Shown here: positions 12,801 through 23,700 of the stretch, one piece after another
Numbering within the stretch: the first letter of the stretch is position 1
Layout: every line of letters starts with the position of its first letter
From: Linum tenue
Lineage: Eukaryota; Streptophyta; Magnoliopsida; Malpighiales; Linaceae
Reading direction: 5' to 3'
DNA length: 64,000 nt
Assembly (NCBI GenBank): GCA_946122785.1
Contig: CAMGYJ010000002.1
Coordinates: 24,402,492-24,466,491 of the forward strand
Made by a program: the position numbers and the translations under genes
The notes under the pieces: model-generated
Database searches by the model: none
Told to the model about the DNA's origin: nothing
Seen by the model: only the letters and a program-made list of their open reading frames with translations

Positions 12801-13199
12801 AGCTAGAGGCGTCCAGTTTCCACTGATTGATGACCCGATGGTGGTGGAGCTTCTTGCCCTCCGCGAGGCTGTCACCTGGTGTTGGAGCAGGAATTTTCTG
12901 AGATGGTGTCTAAAGTTGATGCTAAGGTGCTTATTGATAAGATTAACAAGGGTGATGTTGGCAATAACCAGGTGGGGTCTGTGCTGCAAGAAGTTGTCCA
13001 GATGTTTGCTCTTCATGTGGGCTTCAGTGTGTGATTTGTAGGTCAGAGTAGCAATAGGGTAGCTCATTCAGTAGATAGACAAGCCCTTTCTTTGTACTCG
13101 ACTGCGTGTCGCTTATTTGATTTTCAGGCCTGGCTGAATTCTAGGATGTAACGATCTTTGTCTAATTCAATATATGATTATCTTTTGTAAAAAAAAAAC
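9876..13199 (+). mobile_element. LINE copy A, 5'-truncated, with poly(A) tail
   Basis: LINE ORF2 begins abruptly at a position equal to about 19,675 of copy B (NYVWQKTVQGTPMFQFWKN against HYVWQEEIKGTPMFRLWER), so the endonuclease domain is missing. RT motifs follow: VQWLKKGDHNSSYFH (10,140), SKQAPGSDGFT (10,455), KVDMEKAYDRVEWPFL (10,845), GDPLSPLLFVLCMEG (11,030) and FPDDSYLFLRG (11,165). The zf-RVT block CPICWAESETMEHLFQDCPV is at 12,385-12,440 and RNase H remnants run to about 13,145. The element ends ATATGATTATCTTTTGT plus A8 at about 13,199. It has multiple stops and frameshifts, and the FADD catalytic box reads FPDD. 5' truncation with a poly(A) tail is usual for LINE insertions. No target duplication could be identified. 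Confidence 0.9.
10592..11497 (+). pseudogene. LINE A reverse transcriptase core (remnant)
   Basis: This 301-codon open stretch covers most of the RT palm and fingers: RPINLCQFVYKVITKIMSGR, the first catalytic aspartate in ALKVDMEKAYDRVEW, the primer-grip neighbourhood GLHQGDPLSPLLFVLC, and the second catalytic site. That site reads FFPDDSY where the sister copy B has FFADDSY (20,967), an Ala-to-Pro change beside the DD pair. The stretch is preceded by a stop and frame change at 10,575 and followed by a frameshift near 11,455, so it is a relic. It is useful for comparison because it is the longest intact piece of this LINE family here. Confidence 0.8.
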
Positions 13200-14230
13200 A
13201 ACCACTATCACTTCGTCCTATAGGGCAATTGGCATCAATATTTTTTTTTTTACCTTTTTAATTCACGAAATCCTTTTTGGCCCAGACATTTAAGGAAAAC
13301 ATATTGAGAGATGCTCTCTCCTCTCTCCTCCTATTTTGTTCACTTTTCGGTAAATGGCTATCACGGGCCGCCGCCGTCGTATTCGCAGCGAGTTTCAGAA
13401 ACTAGTACAAAGATAACTGGTTTCAGAGATCGCTCTCCTCGGCTCGGAGCGATACCCTGGTGAAGGGAATAAATGAAATCCCAATCACCATCAATCAGGA
13501 TGGCAATCGCCCCGTTTTTACGAACCCTTCTCCGACAAGGGCTTCTCGGGAGGTTGGCCAGCGTGGAGATAGGAGGCGCCGCTTGAAGAAGCGATCGTTT
13601 CCTATTGCTTTTGCTGCACCTGAAACCTTAGAAGATCGTCCATCAAAGAGATTTAAGCAGGGACCAAGAAACCTCTGGAGATTTTGGCTCCCCCAATCGT
13701 CAGATTTGGAAGATGATGAACTAGACCTAACCTCGTTCGGGGGGAGAAATCCACAGATCGCAAGACCTAAAATTGATCGGCTTGGATTCTGTGGTCACTT
13801 GTTTCAAGAGTTCCCCTTAGGGGGTGGGAATTTTCCCGTGATGCCAGATGGTGTGAAAACTCGATGTCGCAAATTGGGCATCAATGGCGGCATCAATAAC
13901 AACAGAACAAACGACGAATCATGCGAGCCTTTAGTTCTGAAGGGTTCCTTTGGGGCAGGGGCTCTCTTTGTGCTTCCAAAGAAGAGGAATTAGGTGAGAC
14001 CGCTTAGACCCTGTAATCCCAGTGGCTCCGGCGAAGATCTGCTCAGACGCACTGGTGGCGCCGATGAACGCCGCTGTCTGGGAGGGGTGCAGATCAGCTG
14101 GGTGGATAAGGATGGATTATTTCCAAATCCCTAGTCTTGTTCGGCGGGATCTGCGGGAAAAAATTAAAAATTAAAAATTAAAAAACTAATTTCATCCCCC
14201 CAAGAGAGATTGCCTAATCCAAAGCAAACT
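13200..14230 (+). other. Spacer between LINE A tail and solo LTR, with an unidentified 177-codon ORF (13,460-13,993)
   Basis: The ORF starts MKGINEIPITINQDGNRPVF and is basic (GDRRRRLKKRSFPIAFAAP, then RPSKRFKQGPRN). A Gly-rich, Arg-rich second half ends GALFVLPKKRN. I do not recognise it. A CT-rich, 5'UTR-like segment (CTCTCCTCTCTCCTCC, about 13,316) precedes it. Because the solo LTR at 14,231 sits between this block and LINE B ORF1, the block could be the displaced 5' part of LINE B or of a different LINE ORF1. The basic stretch would fit an RNA-binding ORF1 protein, but no zinc knuckle is visible. A host gene fragment is an equal alternative. AAATTAAAAATTAAAAATTA, a short slippage repeat, is at about 14,160. 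Confidence 0.3.
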
Positions 14231-16603
14231 TGTAACACCCGTTGCGGCAAAACCCATATTTTGGTCGCTAGAAAAAATTACGCAATTAAAATCGAGTGTT
14301 TTGATAGTATTTCGACGAAAATCAGAATATTGATCGCTCAAATAATGATAGATTATTCTATAAGTATGGATAAAGAGTATTGTAAATTAATTTGTATAAT
14401 ATGTGTACATGTGTGTGATGTGTTGTCGTGTGTGTGTGTCAAGAGGGGAAATAAACAAGTTAAAGAAATGGAATTAATTGATAATTAAGAGGTCGGGTTA
14501 AACACCACCCACCAGTTCACGTACATATATATCCATTTCCCCACCCCTCCTATTATTCATTTAGAGTTTCGGAGGAACAAAACCACTGACAGAGCGCTTT
14601 CACCAGAGAGTCAGGGAAAAGTAGGAAGTTGGTTCTTGAAGCTTTAGCTACCCAAAAATCAGCTCAAGTATATCACTTAACTATTCCGTACGAGGTAGTC
14701 CATCAGATTCCGAGCTTGTAGTGAAGTTTTGCTTTGACAACTTCCGAGTTCTTCGGCCGAGTAAATTGGATTCTTGGAGGAACTGAAGGTCTAATTAAGT
14801 ACAAATTTCATATACGAGCTTCCTACAATGAGGTAATTAATTCTTTGGTTCTAATCCATGAATTTCAGCAATTATTTAGGTCGGGGTCCAAATTGCTGAA
14901 TTTAGCTCCGGCCAGGGTTTGATGTATTTTTATCGAGAATTTGATCCGGAGCCTAGAACTAACATCAACGGGGACACTGCAGGGGATATTAGGGCAATCT
15001 CGAATTTTGATTCCGGGCTTGTTTGAGAAAAGTGAAATTGTGGTACGAGAGGTTAGAACCGGTGTTTGAACGACCATAACTGGTGAGGGATTAGCACGGC
15101 ATACCGGGTTTGTCGTATCACGATAATTATATTGATGCTTAGAATTGACCTAGGTGAACTAGAATGGCATGATTAGGGGTGTATGAACTTTTGTGCTATG
15201 TGTGGAACCCTGGACTACTATAGATATTATTTACTTGTCCTAATCGATATGAACCTTGTTTATGTTGATGATTGCATACATGTTGCCATTTGTGGCTTAA
15301 CTGTTGATATGACTTCATGGTTGTTCGATCAGGTGTTTTGACATGATGTGATATTGTGGTTGCATTTGGATTCACAAGTGGGGGAAATAAACTTCCCAGG
15401 GTGATATTATGATGTTTTAAGGAGGATGACTTGCACGAGGGTTTATCCTGAGGAAGTGCAACTATACGACTCCTGGTTTACCTATGTTGAGCCAATTATG
15501 GCCAGGTCAAGTACATGTGCAAGTAACGAATTATGATTAAGCAAGATGAGATATAAATCATGTATAAGGATACCAAGTATGAGTATTTTGGTCTCACGGT
15601 CAATTACATAGTAATTAGGGCTCCCCATGCCATTACTCTGCTATGACATGATAGTCACACCTCTCTTGTGGTGCTGACTGAAGATTATGATATGCATGAT
15701 AGTCACACCTCTCATGTGGTGGTGACTGAAGATTATTCACGAGATATGACCACACCCAGAGTGGTGTCGATATGGCTTCACCTATGGTGGTATGGGGTAT
15801 GTATGTATGATCACATCCTACGGGATGTTGGGTGTGTATGGTGGCCCGGGAGAGTTATTAGCATGGGAGTAGCCAGGCGCCTCATAAGTCATTGGGATAT
15901 GATGATGGCTGAGTTCCGATCCTAATGTTTTGGCTTGATTGCTAGATGTATGGTAGGGGTATGCTTTATTATGAACGCACGATGCAATGATTGTCTCACT
16001 CAGCCATGAGCTGACCCTCTTTATCCTTTTTCTCTGCTTATGCCATGTGTAAGCAGATCATCATCATCAGCAGCAGTAGATAGGTGTATAGGTGGGAGCT
16101 GAGCAAGAGTTGAAGGCAAGATGAGGTATGGTCTTCAACTATTCTGTGTTTGAACTACTACTCGGGATTTTGGCCAGTGATCCACACCTTTTTGTAAAAA
16201 TGTTTTGAGAATGTTTTTCATGTGCATACTAGCTTCTGATGTAGTGTAAGCTATCCAGAGGTGTGGACAGTTGATAATATGTGTATATTTGTGTAATTAT
16301 GTAAGTTGTGACGATTATAGCATGTATCAGTATGGTATGCAGTTGTGTAGTATGAAACTGTGACTATGGCTATGAAAAGCCAATGCATAAGGTTGTGAGT
16401 ATATATGTTTGTCTATGAATGCATGGATTCAGATGAATTATTTTGAAGGATAAGTTGCAAGAACTGTTAGCCCATTACGCGAGTAATTCATGTCAAAATT
16501 TTATTTGGGTAAATTTTGATAATTAATGTAACACCCGAGATTATTTCCGCTGAAAATGTATGAACAATATGATTAGGTAATACGTATAGGGAAGGGTGTT
16601 ACA
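14231..16603. mobile_element. Solo LTR, 2373 bp, TSD AAACT
   Basis: The segment begins TGTAACACCC (14,231-14,240) and ends GGGTGTTACA (16,594-16,603), a perfect 10-bp inverted end pair of the TG...CA type. It is flanked on both sides by AAACT (14,226-14,230 and 16,604-16,608), a 5-bp target duplication as made by LTR-retrotransposon integrases. No gag-pol domains, primer-binding site or polypurine tract lie inside, so this is a solo LTR left by LTR-LTR recombination rather than a full element. LTRs over 2 kb starting TGTAACACCC are common in plant Ty3 elements. Small open frames inside are not genes. Confidence 0.9.
15650..15745. repeat. 48-bp tandem duplication inside the solo LTR
   Basis: GATAGTCACACCTCTC followed by TGTGGTG-TGACTGAAGATTA occurs at 15,650 and again at 15,698 with a few mismatches. 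It is a two-copy tandem repeat with a 48-bp period. Confidence 0.8.
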
Positions 16604-18859
16604 AAACTCTTCTTTCCGAAAGACACGCCTCTTTGTGGGGATTTCAGGATTAGCTTCCTATAAATTGGCGACGCCTCTAGCTAGCCTGCCATTGTGCAGT
16701 TCCTGGCGGCTAGTTATTGTTGCAGAAGCGCGAAGAGCAGATTCCCCCTGCCAGTTGCTTACTACTCCCGCTGCTGAAGTGCGAACAGTAGACCCCCCCG
16801 GCCAGCAGCATACTGCTCCCGTGCCTTCGACAGGTAAAGGGATCTATTCCCTAGCTAACATCCCATGCTCTGTTTCGATTGAGCTCTCCGCACTCTCGAG
16901 TGACAAGACCACTTTTGCTATCCCCCTTGGTTCGCTGCCGCTAGATTCTCTGGCAATTTTGACTCGTCCCTATGCCTCTGCGGCAAGCTTGAAAGCAGAC
17001 GTGGCCGATGTTCCTCTGCCGCCAGCTGCCTCAATGAAAGAACTAACCATATCTTATGACTCTAATGCTTTTTCTATCCCTTCTTGTGAGGTGCATATGA
17101 TGTCGCGTATTGCGGAGGATCAAGTGGTTGAGTTCTCACTTGAGGAGGTCTAGTCTGTGAAGTTTCGCACTTCGAGGACCCTTTTTGGTAGGCTCTTTTC
17201 AGAAACCAGGTTCACTACCACAAAACTGAGGGATGGCTTAATCGAAGCTTGGCGGGTGAAAGGAAACCTTAGGGTTACACTCACTAAGTTTAGCCTATTT
17301 GAGGTTGTACTTCCAAATGATGAGATAATGGTGTGGATCCTGAAAAGAACACCCTGGATTGTCAAAGACAAGATTTTCCATATCCGCTCCAGGGTACCAT
17401 CTATTTCGAGGCTTACCTTTGATGAGCTGGCCATCGCCCCCTTTCGCGTTCAACTCTGGAACGTGAAAGATGACTGTTGCACTAGGTAGTTTGGCCGGAA
17501 AGTGGCAGCTGGGACTATCGGTCAGGTCTTGGAGGCATATGCCTTTCGTCAAAAGATACAGATGAGTGCTTTGTAAAAGTGCACGCTCTCATCGATTTTA
17601 CAAAATCTTTGCGATCCCAGCTCATGGAGGTTAGTGAGGAACTTGGCAGCTTTTGGGTAAATCTCAAGTAGGAATTTTTACCGACCATCTGTTTTCATTG
17701 TGGCCACGTGGGGCACTCAAAACATGACTGTGTTTTCGACCCTCCACCGGGCAAAGAACGCATCGGCCCACACATGTCAACAAGGAAGCTAGGAAGGAAG
17801 ATATACATGGAAGAGGAAGATTACCCTAATTTTCGGAATACTAGTACATCTGTGTGGGTGAACAGGAATTTGCAAATGCACAATGGCGGGAGTGCGAATA
17901 CTGCAAGGGGTCAAGTGCAGGAGGGACTAACAAGGATCGTATCATTCTCTGTCTGATGAGCCGACACCTCAAGCTAGCAAGGAGGCACAGCCTAGGCTTC
18001 GTGAACCAAATATCAAGTCGGCTGGGAATCGTGCTAGCCCTAAGAGGTTTGTCTTCAAGACGTCGCCTCGGGTTAAGATTGGTGGTGGTGTTAGGCAGTA
18101 CCAGAAGAAGGAGTCACCTAAAAAGGCTGCCTCCCTTCCTTGGCAGGGCACCAAGGGCCGCCAACAGCCAGAGAGGCGAGCCAGGCAGGCTCCCCAACGC
18201 CAGCTGATGGCGGATCCAATGGTGGAGGTTCTCAAACAATCCTAGAGGCGTAGGCTGGTCTTGCAGGAGGAATCTGAAGAGGAGGAGTCGGCGGGTATTA
18301 AGGATCCTGGTCTTACATCGCTGAAGGATCCTCGACAGTCCTCCAAGATTGAGACCCAGCCAGGAGTCTCGGTATCACGGGTTCCCCACGCCTGAGGAAA
18401 GCAGGAGCTAGAGGCCCTCTATCTATGGCCAAGCAGGATGTGGGCTCTGCTTCACCTAGTGCTCTGCATGAGCTGGAGGATAAAGAGATTGTTGTTCCTT
18501 TGGATAATCTTGTTTATGAGGATCACCAGCAGGATTCTGACTCTGATGGAGATCACTCGCTCGGGGATCATCATTCCTTTGAAATCAAGCGACGTTCCCT
18601 ATTTGGAGCCTCTACAAAAGCCTGCCAAATCATGAAAGGGCATGTTCACCAAGTGGTGGAGGCGTTCGAAGTTGGGCTAGTCTTCGAGCGGGAAGAGGGT
18701 GTTCCTCGCAAGGGGTCGAGCTTGAAATTGGATGAATATGGGTCGAATCTGATGGACCCAGTCATGGAGAATCGGAAGCGGGGGATTGATGAGTTGGACA
18801 GGGATGTGGGTGACCCTCCCACCCCAAAGAAGCAATTTGTGGAAACTGCTGAAGTTTAG
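16604..18859 (+). pseudogene. LINE B ORF1 (gag-like RNA-binding protein) remnant
   Basis: A Pro/Ala/Ser-rich N-terminal part (16,620-17,150) is followed by FGRLFSETRFTTTKLRDGLI and VWILKRTPWIVKDKIFHIR (17,180-17,390), the pattern of the DUF4283 domain found in plant LINE ORF1 and related proteins. A zinc knuckle, CFHCGHVGHSKHDCVF (C-x2-C-x4-H-x4-C), lies at about 17,692-17,740. The acidic C-terminal part (18,425-18,859) ends about 45 bp before the ORF2 start codon. Frame changes at about 17,150, 17,490, 17,950 and 18,240 break it. By family knowledge this protein coats LINE RNA. Confidence 0.75.
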
Positions 18860-18903
18860 GAAAAGGTGGAGGAAGCCAGCCTCGAATGGACCCCGGAAGA
18901 TAA

Positions 18904-21900
18904 ATGAGGCTTCTGGCTTGGAATGTGAGAGGAATTGGGCCATCACTCACTTTCCAAACTACTGTAGGGCTTGTTCATTCCAATAAACCGGATCTCGTGT
19001 TCTTTTCGGAAACGGGATCGAGTTGGCGTGTAGTGTCCCGTCGTATGCGGGGTTTAGGTTTTGCTCTTTCTCATTGTTTTTTTGTTGATGCAGTCGATGC
19101 ATCGGGTGGGTTAGTAGTTGCGTGATCCCCTGGGGTTGACACTTTGGTGTTTTGTCATTCCAATTTTACATTTGTTCGCAAATTAATGAAGGAGAATTTT
19201 CTTATGTCATGATCTTTGTTTACATTAGTTGTAGTGTTGCTATTCGAGCTACCCAGTTGGCTCAGTTGCAGGACGTTTGTGCAAATATCCATCACCCTTA
19301 TGTGGTCATTGGTGATTTCAACACTACTCTGCAAGAGAGTGAGAAGGATGGGGGTATGGCGTGGAATGCTGCCCAAGCCACTAGTCTCCATGACTTTGTT
19401 CAGGATTTGGGTCTCCATGACCCTGGTTACCAAGGGGATCAATTCACTTAGATGACCAAGCGCATGGGTGCGGCATGCAATCGTGAACGTCTGGATAGGG
19501 CGCTTTGCTCCCAGTCTTGGATTGATACTTATCCGGAGACTTTGGTCAAACATTTTACAGACCATGGATCGGATCATCATGGCCTGCTCCTCTATGATAA
19601 ACCGTATAGTAGGAACAGTCATCCACTTTTTCGGTTTGATGCCCGCTGGGCGGATAATCCTGAGGTTAGGGCTATGGTCCACTATGTCTGGCAAGAGGAG
19701 ATCAAAGGTACCCCTATGTTTCGACTTTGGGAGCGCCTTAAGTAACTTTGGCACTTGCTTTATGATTGGAGTAGGGCGGGCACTACAAACTCCCTGCGTA
19801 ATATCATGAATCTCCAGGCAGAGATTGACCGGATAAAGTCGGTCCATCTGGTGGACTAGTATGTGATCAGGACCCTGGAAATGGAGCTGTCCCGTCAATG
19901 GGAAGCAGAAGAGATATATTGGCAGCAAAAATCTAGGGTTTGATGGTTAAAAAAATGATATCAAAATTCCGCCTATTTCCATACGGTCACTCGGGCTCGA
20001 CGGAAACATGATTTTGTCTCTGGGCTCCGTAATGATGACGGTGAATGGGTCACTGAGGAAAATGGGAAGGCTACCATTTCTACCAACTTCTACCAGAATC
20101 TGTTTACCTCGGAGACCCAGGTCCCTAATATGACTGATAGGGTGGCCAACCTTCCGATTGCCCATAGTGTTACTTCGCAGATGAATGCGCAATTGACGGT
20201 GGAGGTTTTGCATAGTGAGGTTCGGAGAACACTATTTTCAATGGGGTCGAAGCAGGCCCCGGGATCTGATGGCTTCACAGGAAAGTTCTTCAAAGCGTTT
20301 TGGGATATTGTGGGCACTTTAGTGATTGAAGCAGTATGTTCTTTCTTTACAACTAGTAGGATGCTGCGTAGTTTTAACCATACCTGGCTCACTTTGATTC
20401 CTAAAGTGGATTCTGTGGAAACAATCAGACAGTTGCGTCCGATCAGCCTTTGTCAGTTTGTTTACAAAGTGATAACCAAAATCATGGCGGAATGGCTTGC
20501 TAGCAACTGCTTCCTCAAAACGTCTCGGAGGGTCAAAATGCATTTATTAGAGACCGGCAGATTATTGACAACATCGTCATAGGACATGAGTTAATGCATT
20601 ATCTAAAAATAAAAAAGCAAGGGAATAAGGGGTACATGGCTCTGAAGGTTGACATGGAAAAGGCTTATGATAGAGTCGAATGGCCCTTCCTTCTCGCGGT
20701 TTTGGATAAAATGGGTTTTAACTCTGTCTGGCAGGGATGGATACATGAATGTCTTCGCTCTGCCTATTTTTCGGTTCTGATGAATGTACACCCTCGGGTT
20801 ATTTTGCGGCCTCTAGGGGGCTCCTACAGGGGGATCCGCTCTCGCCTCTCTTGTTTTTGCTTTGCACGGAGGGGTTTGCGACCCTCCTCCATAAGGCGAT
20901 CTCGGAAAAGAAACTGGAGGGGGTCAAAGTGGCTCCACGTGCTCCGAGAATCTCTCATTTGTTCTTCGCTGATGATTCTTATTTATTCCTGCGAGGTACT
21001 CTTCAGGAGTGCGAGAATTTAATTGAGGTGCTGAATGAATATGAGGAGATGAGTGGATAACGGGTTAATCTTGAGAAATCTGCGGTGTGCTTTAGCAAAA
21101 ATATTGCCCTGCCAGATCAAGAGCTCTTGGCCACGATTCTAGGGTTTGGTGTAGTTGGTGTCCATGATAAGCATATAGGGTTACCCACGCTGATTGCCCG
21201 GTCCAAAATGGCTACGTTCCGATACTTGGAGGAGAAATTATTGGAGCGACAAAAGGGGTGGAAGCAAAGGACTTTGTCCTGGGAGGCAACGGAAACACTG
21301 ATTAAATCTATAGCTTTGGCTCTACCCCTTCATGTTATGTCGTGTTTCCGATTACCTCTCTCCCTTTGTCGCCTTTTGGATAAGCATGTGGCATGGTTCT
21401 GGTGGGGTGCTGATGAGGGTCATCCTAAGGTTAGGTGGGTGTCCTAGCGCAATATGTGTGCAGGAGCAAACATGATGGCGGGATGGGGTTTCGCCGGTTT
21501 GAGAATTTTAATTAAGCTCTTCTGGCCAAACTTGGCTGGTGTATCCTCAATGAACCTCATTCCCTCCTTGCCCCAGGAATATAAAGGGAAATATTTTCCT
21601 CAATGAATTTCCTGGGCGCGACAGCTAGGTCCCGCCCTTCTTGGGGGTGGCAGAGTATCCTGTTTGGGCGCCAGTTGCTGGAGATGGGGTTAAGATGGCA
21701 GATTGGCAATGGCCAAATGGAATCTCTCCACTCTAACTGGATCCCTGGGCTCCAGCTGGATCCCCTTAACTATAACCCGCGGATCTTGCCAGATGGTGGT
21801 GACCCCTCGGTGGCGGAGGTTATTTGTCCGGGGGAGGGGTGATGGTTAGATGATAAGCTTAGTCAATAGTTTGACCCGCCTATCTGTCGTGCCATCAAGG

Positions 21901-22979
21901 CTATTCCACTCCCGCAATTTAATGTGGCTGATAAACTTATTTGGCATAACACAGCGGATGGATTTTTCTCGGTTAAATCAGCTTACCATTTGGCTGTTAA
22001 GTTAAACATAAGGAGGGGTGCGTGGCGATCCTCGGTGAGTTGGATGGATCAGCCAAGTTGGACCCGTTTGTGGGAGGCTAAGATTGCTCCAAAGCTGAAA
22101 GTCTTTGTCTAGCAAATTCTTAATCGGGCTCTACCGACTACTGAAGCGGTCATTGCAAAAAAGAGAGAAAATGCCTATTTCAAAAGGTTAAAGGTTGGGG
22201 TTCCAAATCTTCCTTGAGCGTTCAGCCTGTTATCTCTAGAGTAACTTTTATCCGTTGAGCGACGACCCTTCCACTCGGCACCGTCCATAGGTGTGGGCAA
22301 TCCATATGTTGAGTTGAACTGAACTATCCGTGGGATCTATTCACCTGCATTCTAAAAGATACACGGGAAGACTGTATACACGGGATGTTGCGAAAAGTAT
22401 GTCAGGCGAAAAAGTCCCATACTTGAATAAGTACCTATAAAACCTTTAAGTAGAGTGAGTTTACGCAACTTCAACTTATCTTTCTGATAAGGTCCATGTG
22501 CTCTCCCGATGTTGGTCTGCTGGGATAATCTGGAGACGATGGAACATCTGTTTCTTTATTGCCCGGTTGCGCGGGCTCTCTGGGATTATTCAGGACTGGA
22601 GTACTTGGGGGAAGGCTTGCCTCGACACACCTTTCTGTTGTTTCTCAAAAGGCTATTGGCGCTGATCCATCGACTGTCATTGTTTATGGCTATGATTGCC
22701 ATCCTTTGGTGGATCTGGAGGTCTCGTAACTCGGTTGTCTTTGAAGGCAAACAATTTGGGATCCATGGGTTAATGCGTCAATTTAACCAACAGTATGAGG
22801 AATGGGTGAGTTTGTCGATTGACCACGCTCCTAGGGTGTCTCTTCCGTTGGCGCAGCCTGTGATCCAAGTGGGGGAGCCTAGTTTGGTTTGCATGTGGGA
22901 TGGGGCCACTAGAAGTTGGTCGCATTCGGCTAGTGGGATGGTCCTTCGGGATCCGGCAGGGATGATCCTTTTGGCCAAA
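18904..22979 (+). pseudogene. LINE B ORF2 (endonuclease, RT, RNase H) remnant
   Basis: The start MRLLAWNVRGIGPSLTFQTT is the typical first line of a plant LINE apurinic-type endonuclease, with the metal-binding Asn in WNVRG. VVIGDFNTTLQESEKDGG (19,303) and DHGSDHHGLLL (19,563) are the later endonuclease motifs. RT motifs are SKQAPGSDGFTGKFFKAFW (20,248), KVDMEKAYDRVEWPFLLAVL (20,647) and FFADDSYLFLRG (20,962), with the catalytic DD intact. zf-RVT is cut by the insert at 22,169-22,488. An RNase H start, SLVCMWDGATRSWSHSASGM, is at 22,880, then the element ends. Many stops; not functional. Confidence 0.85.
22169..22488 (-). other. Insert in LINE B containing an organellar 23S rRNA fragment
   Basis: Compared with LINE A (12,355-12,372), LINE B has about 320 extra bases between GCAAAAAAG and AAGGTCCATGTGC. 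Bases 22,221-22,285 read, antisense, as the strongly conserved large-subunit rRNA domain V segment: CCTGTTATCTCTAGAGTAAC, then TTTTATCCGTTGAGCGACG and CCCTTCCACTCGGCACCGTC. From memory the plastid gene has CCCTAG and GACGGCC at the two places where this copy has CTCTAG and GACGACC. Both differences are C-to-T or G-to-A, as expected of decayed nuclear plastid DNA. A mitochondrial origin is not excluded. I could not place the rest of the insert (22,286-22,488). Confidence 0.7.
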
Positions 22980-22985
22980 AGTAAT

Positions 22986-23700
22986 AAATCTGTAGAATTG
23001 AAAATATATTATGAAGACAAAAAAGAAGAAAAGATTAAAATTTGTGGGGTGTTTTACATAAATATTATAAAAAAATATTATGTAGTGGTAAAATTTCTTG
23101 ATGAAGTGATAAAACAATGTTTATAAAAAATTTCTTGATGGTCATAGCCTTTTTAATATGAGTATTGTGGCAAGAAAGAGTGAAAGAATGATATGAAAAC
23201 ATGAGAACTAGTTTTCATATTTATATTTGAAAAAACTAGTCGTTTTCTGCTCGTTGTCGGGCTTATGTGACCGTTAGAACATAGAAGGGGTGATGTGTGA
23301 GGCCATGCATGCCGAGCACAATCGTAGTTGTGTAGCTCAGCATCCGCGAGGTTGTGAGAGCTGAGCTAAACTTATCTTGTTTAGACTCAATTTACGTGAT
23401 GTCGTATATATTGAACTAATATATTCTACAATTGCACTCGGTATGCGCATCTTCACACTCGCACATTCTCACTTTCTTGTACGATATTCTCGTCAATACG
23501 ATTTCAGACTTCTATTTTGGTGGTAATTTTTTTTATTTGCATGTAATTCACCCAAACTTGTGTGTAATTCCGACCTTAAACCATGACATAGAAAAATATT
23601 TTGAGGTTTAAAATTAGAAATCAAACGACGCATTGGCACTGTGTCATCCCTACGACAAGAGGTAGTTTGCGAGAAAACCCTCGTAGTCGTAAACCAATTG
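22986..23700. other. Intergenic stretch upstream of the HSP70-like gene
   Basis: AT-rich up to about 23,250, then mixed sequence. No genes or element ends were recognised. It may hold the distal promoter of the HSP70-like gene; no clear heat-shock element array (repeated nGAAn) was seen. Confidence 0.4.

Larger units (their letters stand above)
16604..22985 (+). mobile_element. LINE copy B, nearly full length, decayed
   Basis: The copy shows the order expected of a plant L1-type LINE: ORF1 with a DUF4283-like RNA-binding domain and a CCHC knuckle (17,157-17,745), then ORF2 with endonuclease (18,904-19,610), RT (19,920-21,060), zf-RVT (22,510-22,570) and partial RNase H (22,880-22,985). It aligns to LINE A along the whole shared ORF2 with frequent third-position differences. 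The 3' end is lost: homology stops near GMILLAKSNKS (22,985) with no poly(A) tail. A foreign insert occupies about 22,169-22,488. In-frame stops (for example 19,123, 19,449, 19,857, 21,058 and 21,447) show it is dead. Its 5' end is uncertain because the solo LTR lies immediately upstream. Confidence 0.85.

Noticed and set aside
16596..17153. A 185-codon frame as a separate host gene
   Set aside because: Its first bases overlap the solo LTR end and target duplication, and its downstream part leads directly into the DUF4283-like LINE ORF1 domain, so it belongs to LINE B.
22286..22488. Further rRNA or tRNA genes in the LINE B insert
   Set aside because: I could not match this part to any rRNA or tRNA with confidence, so only the 65-bp 23S segment is claimed.
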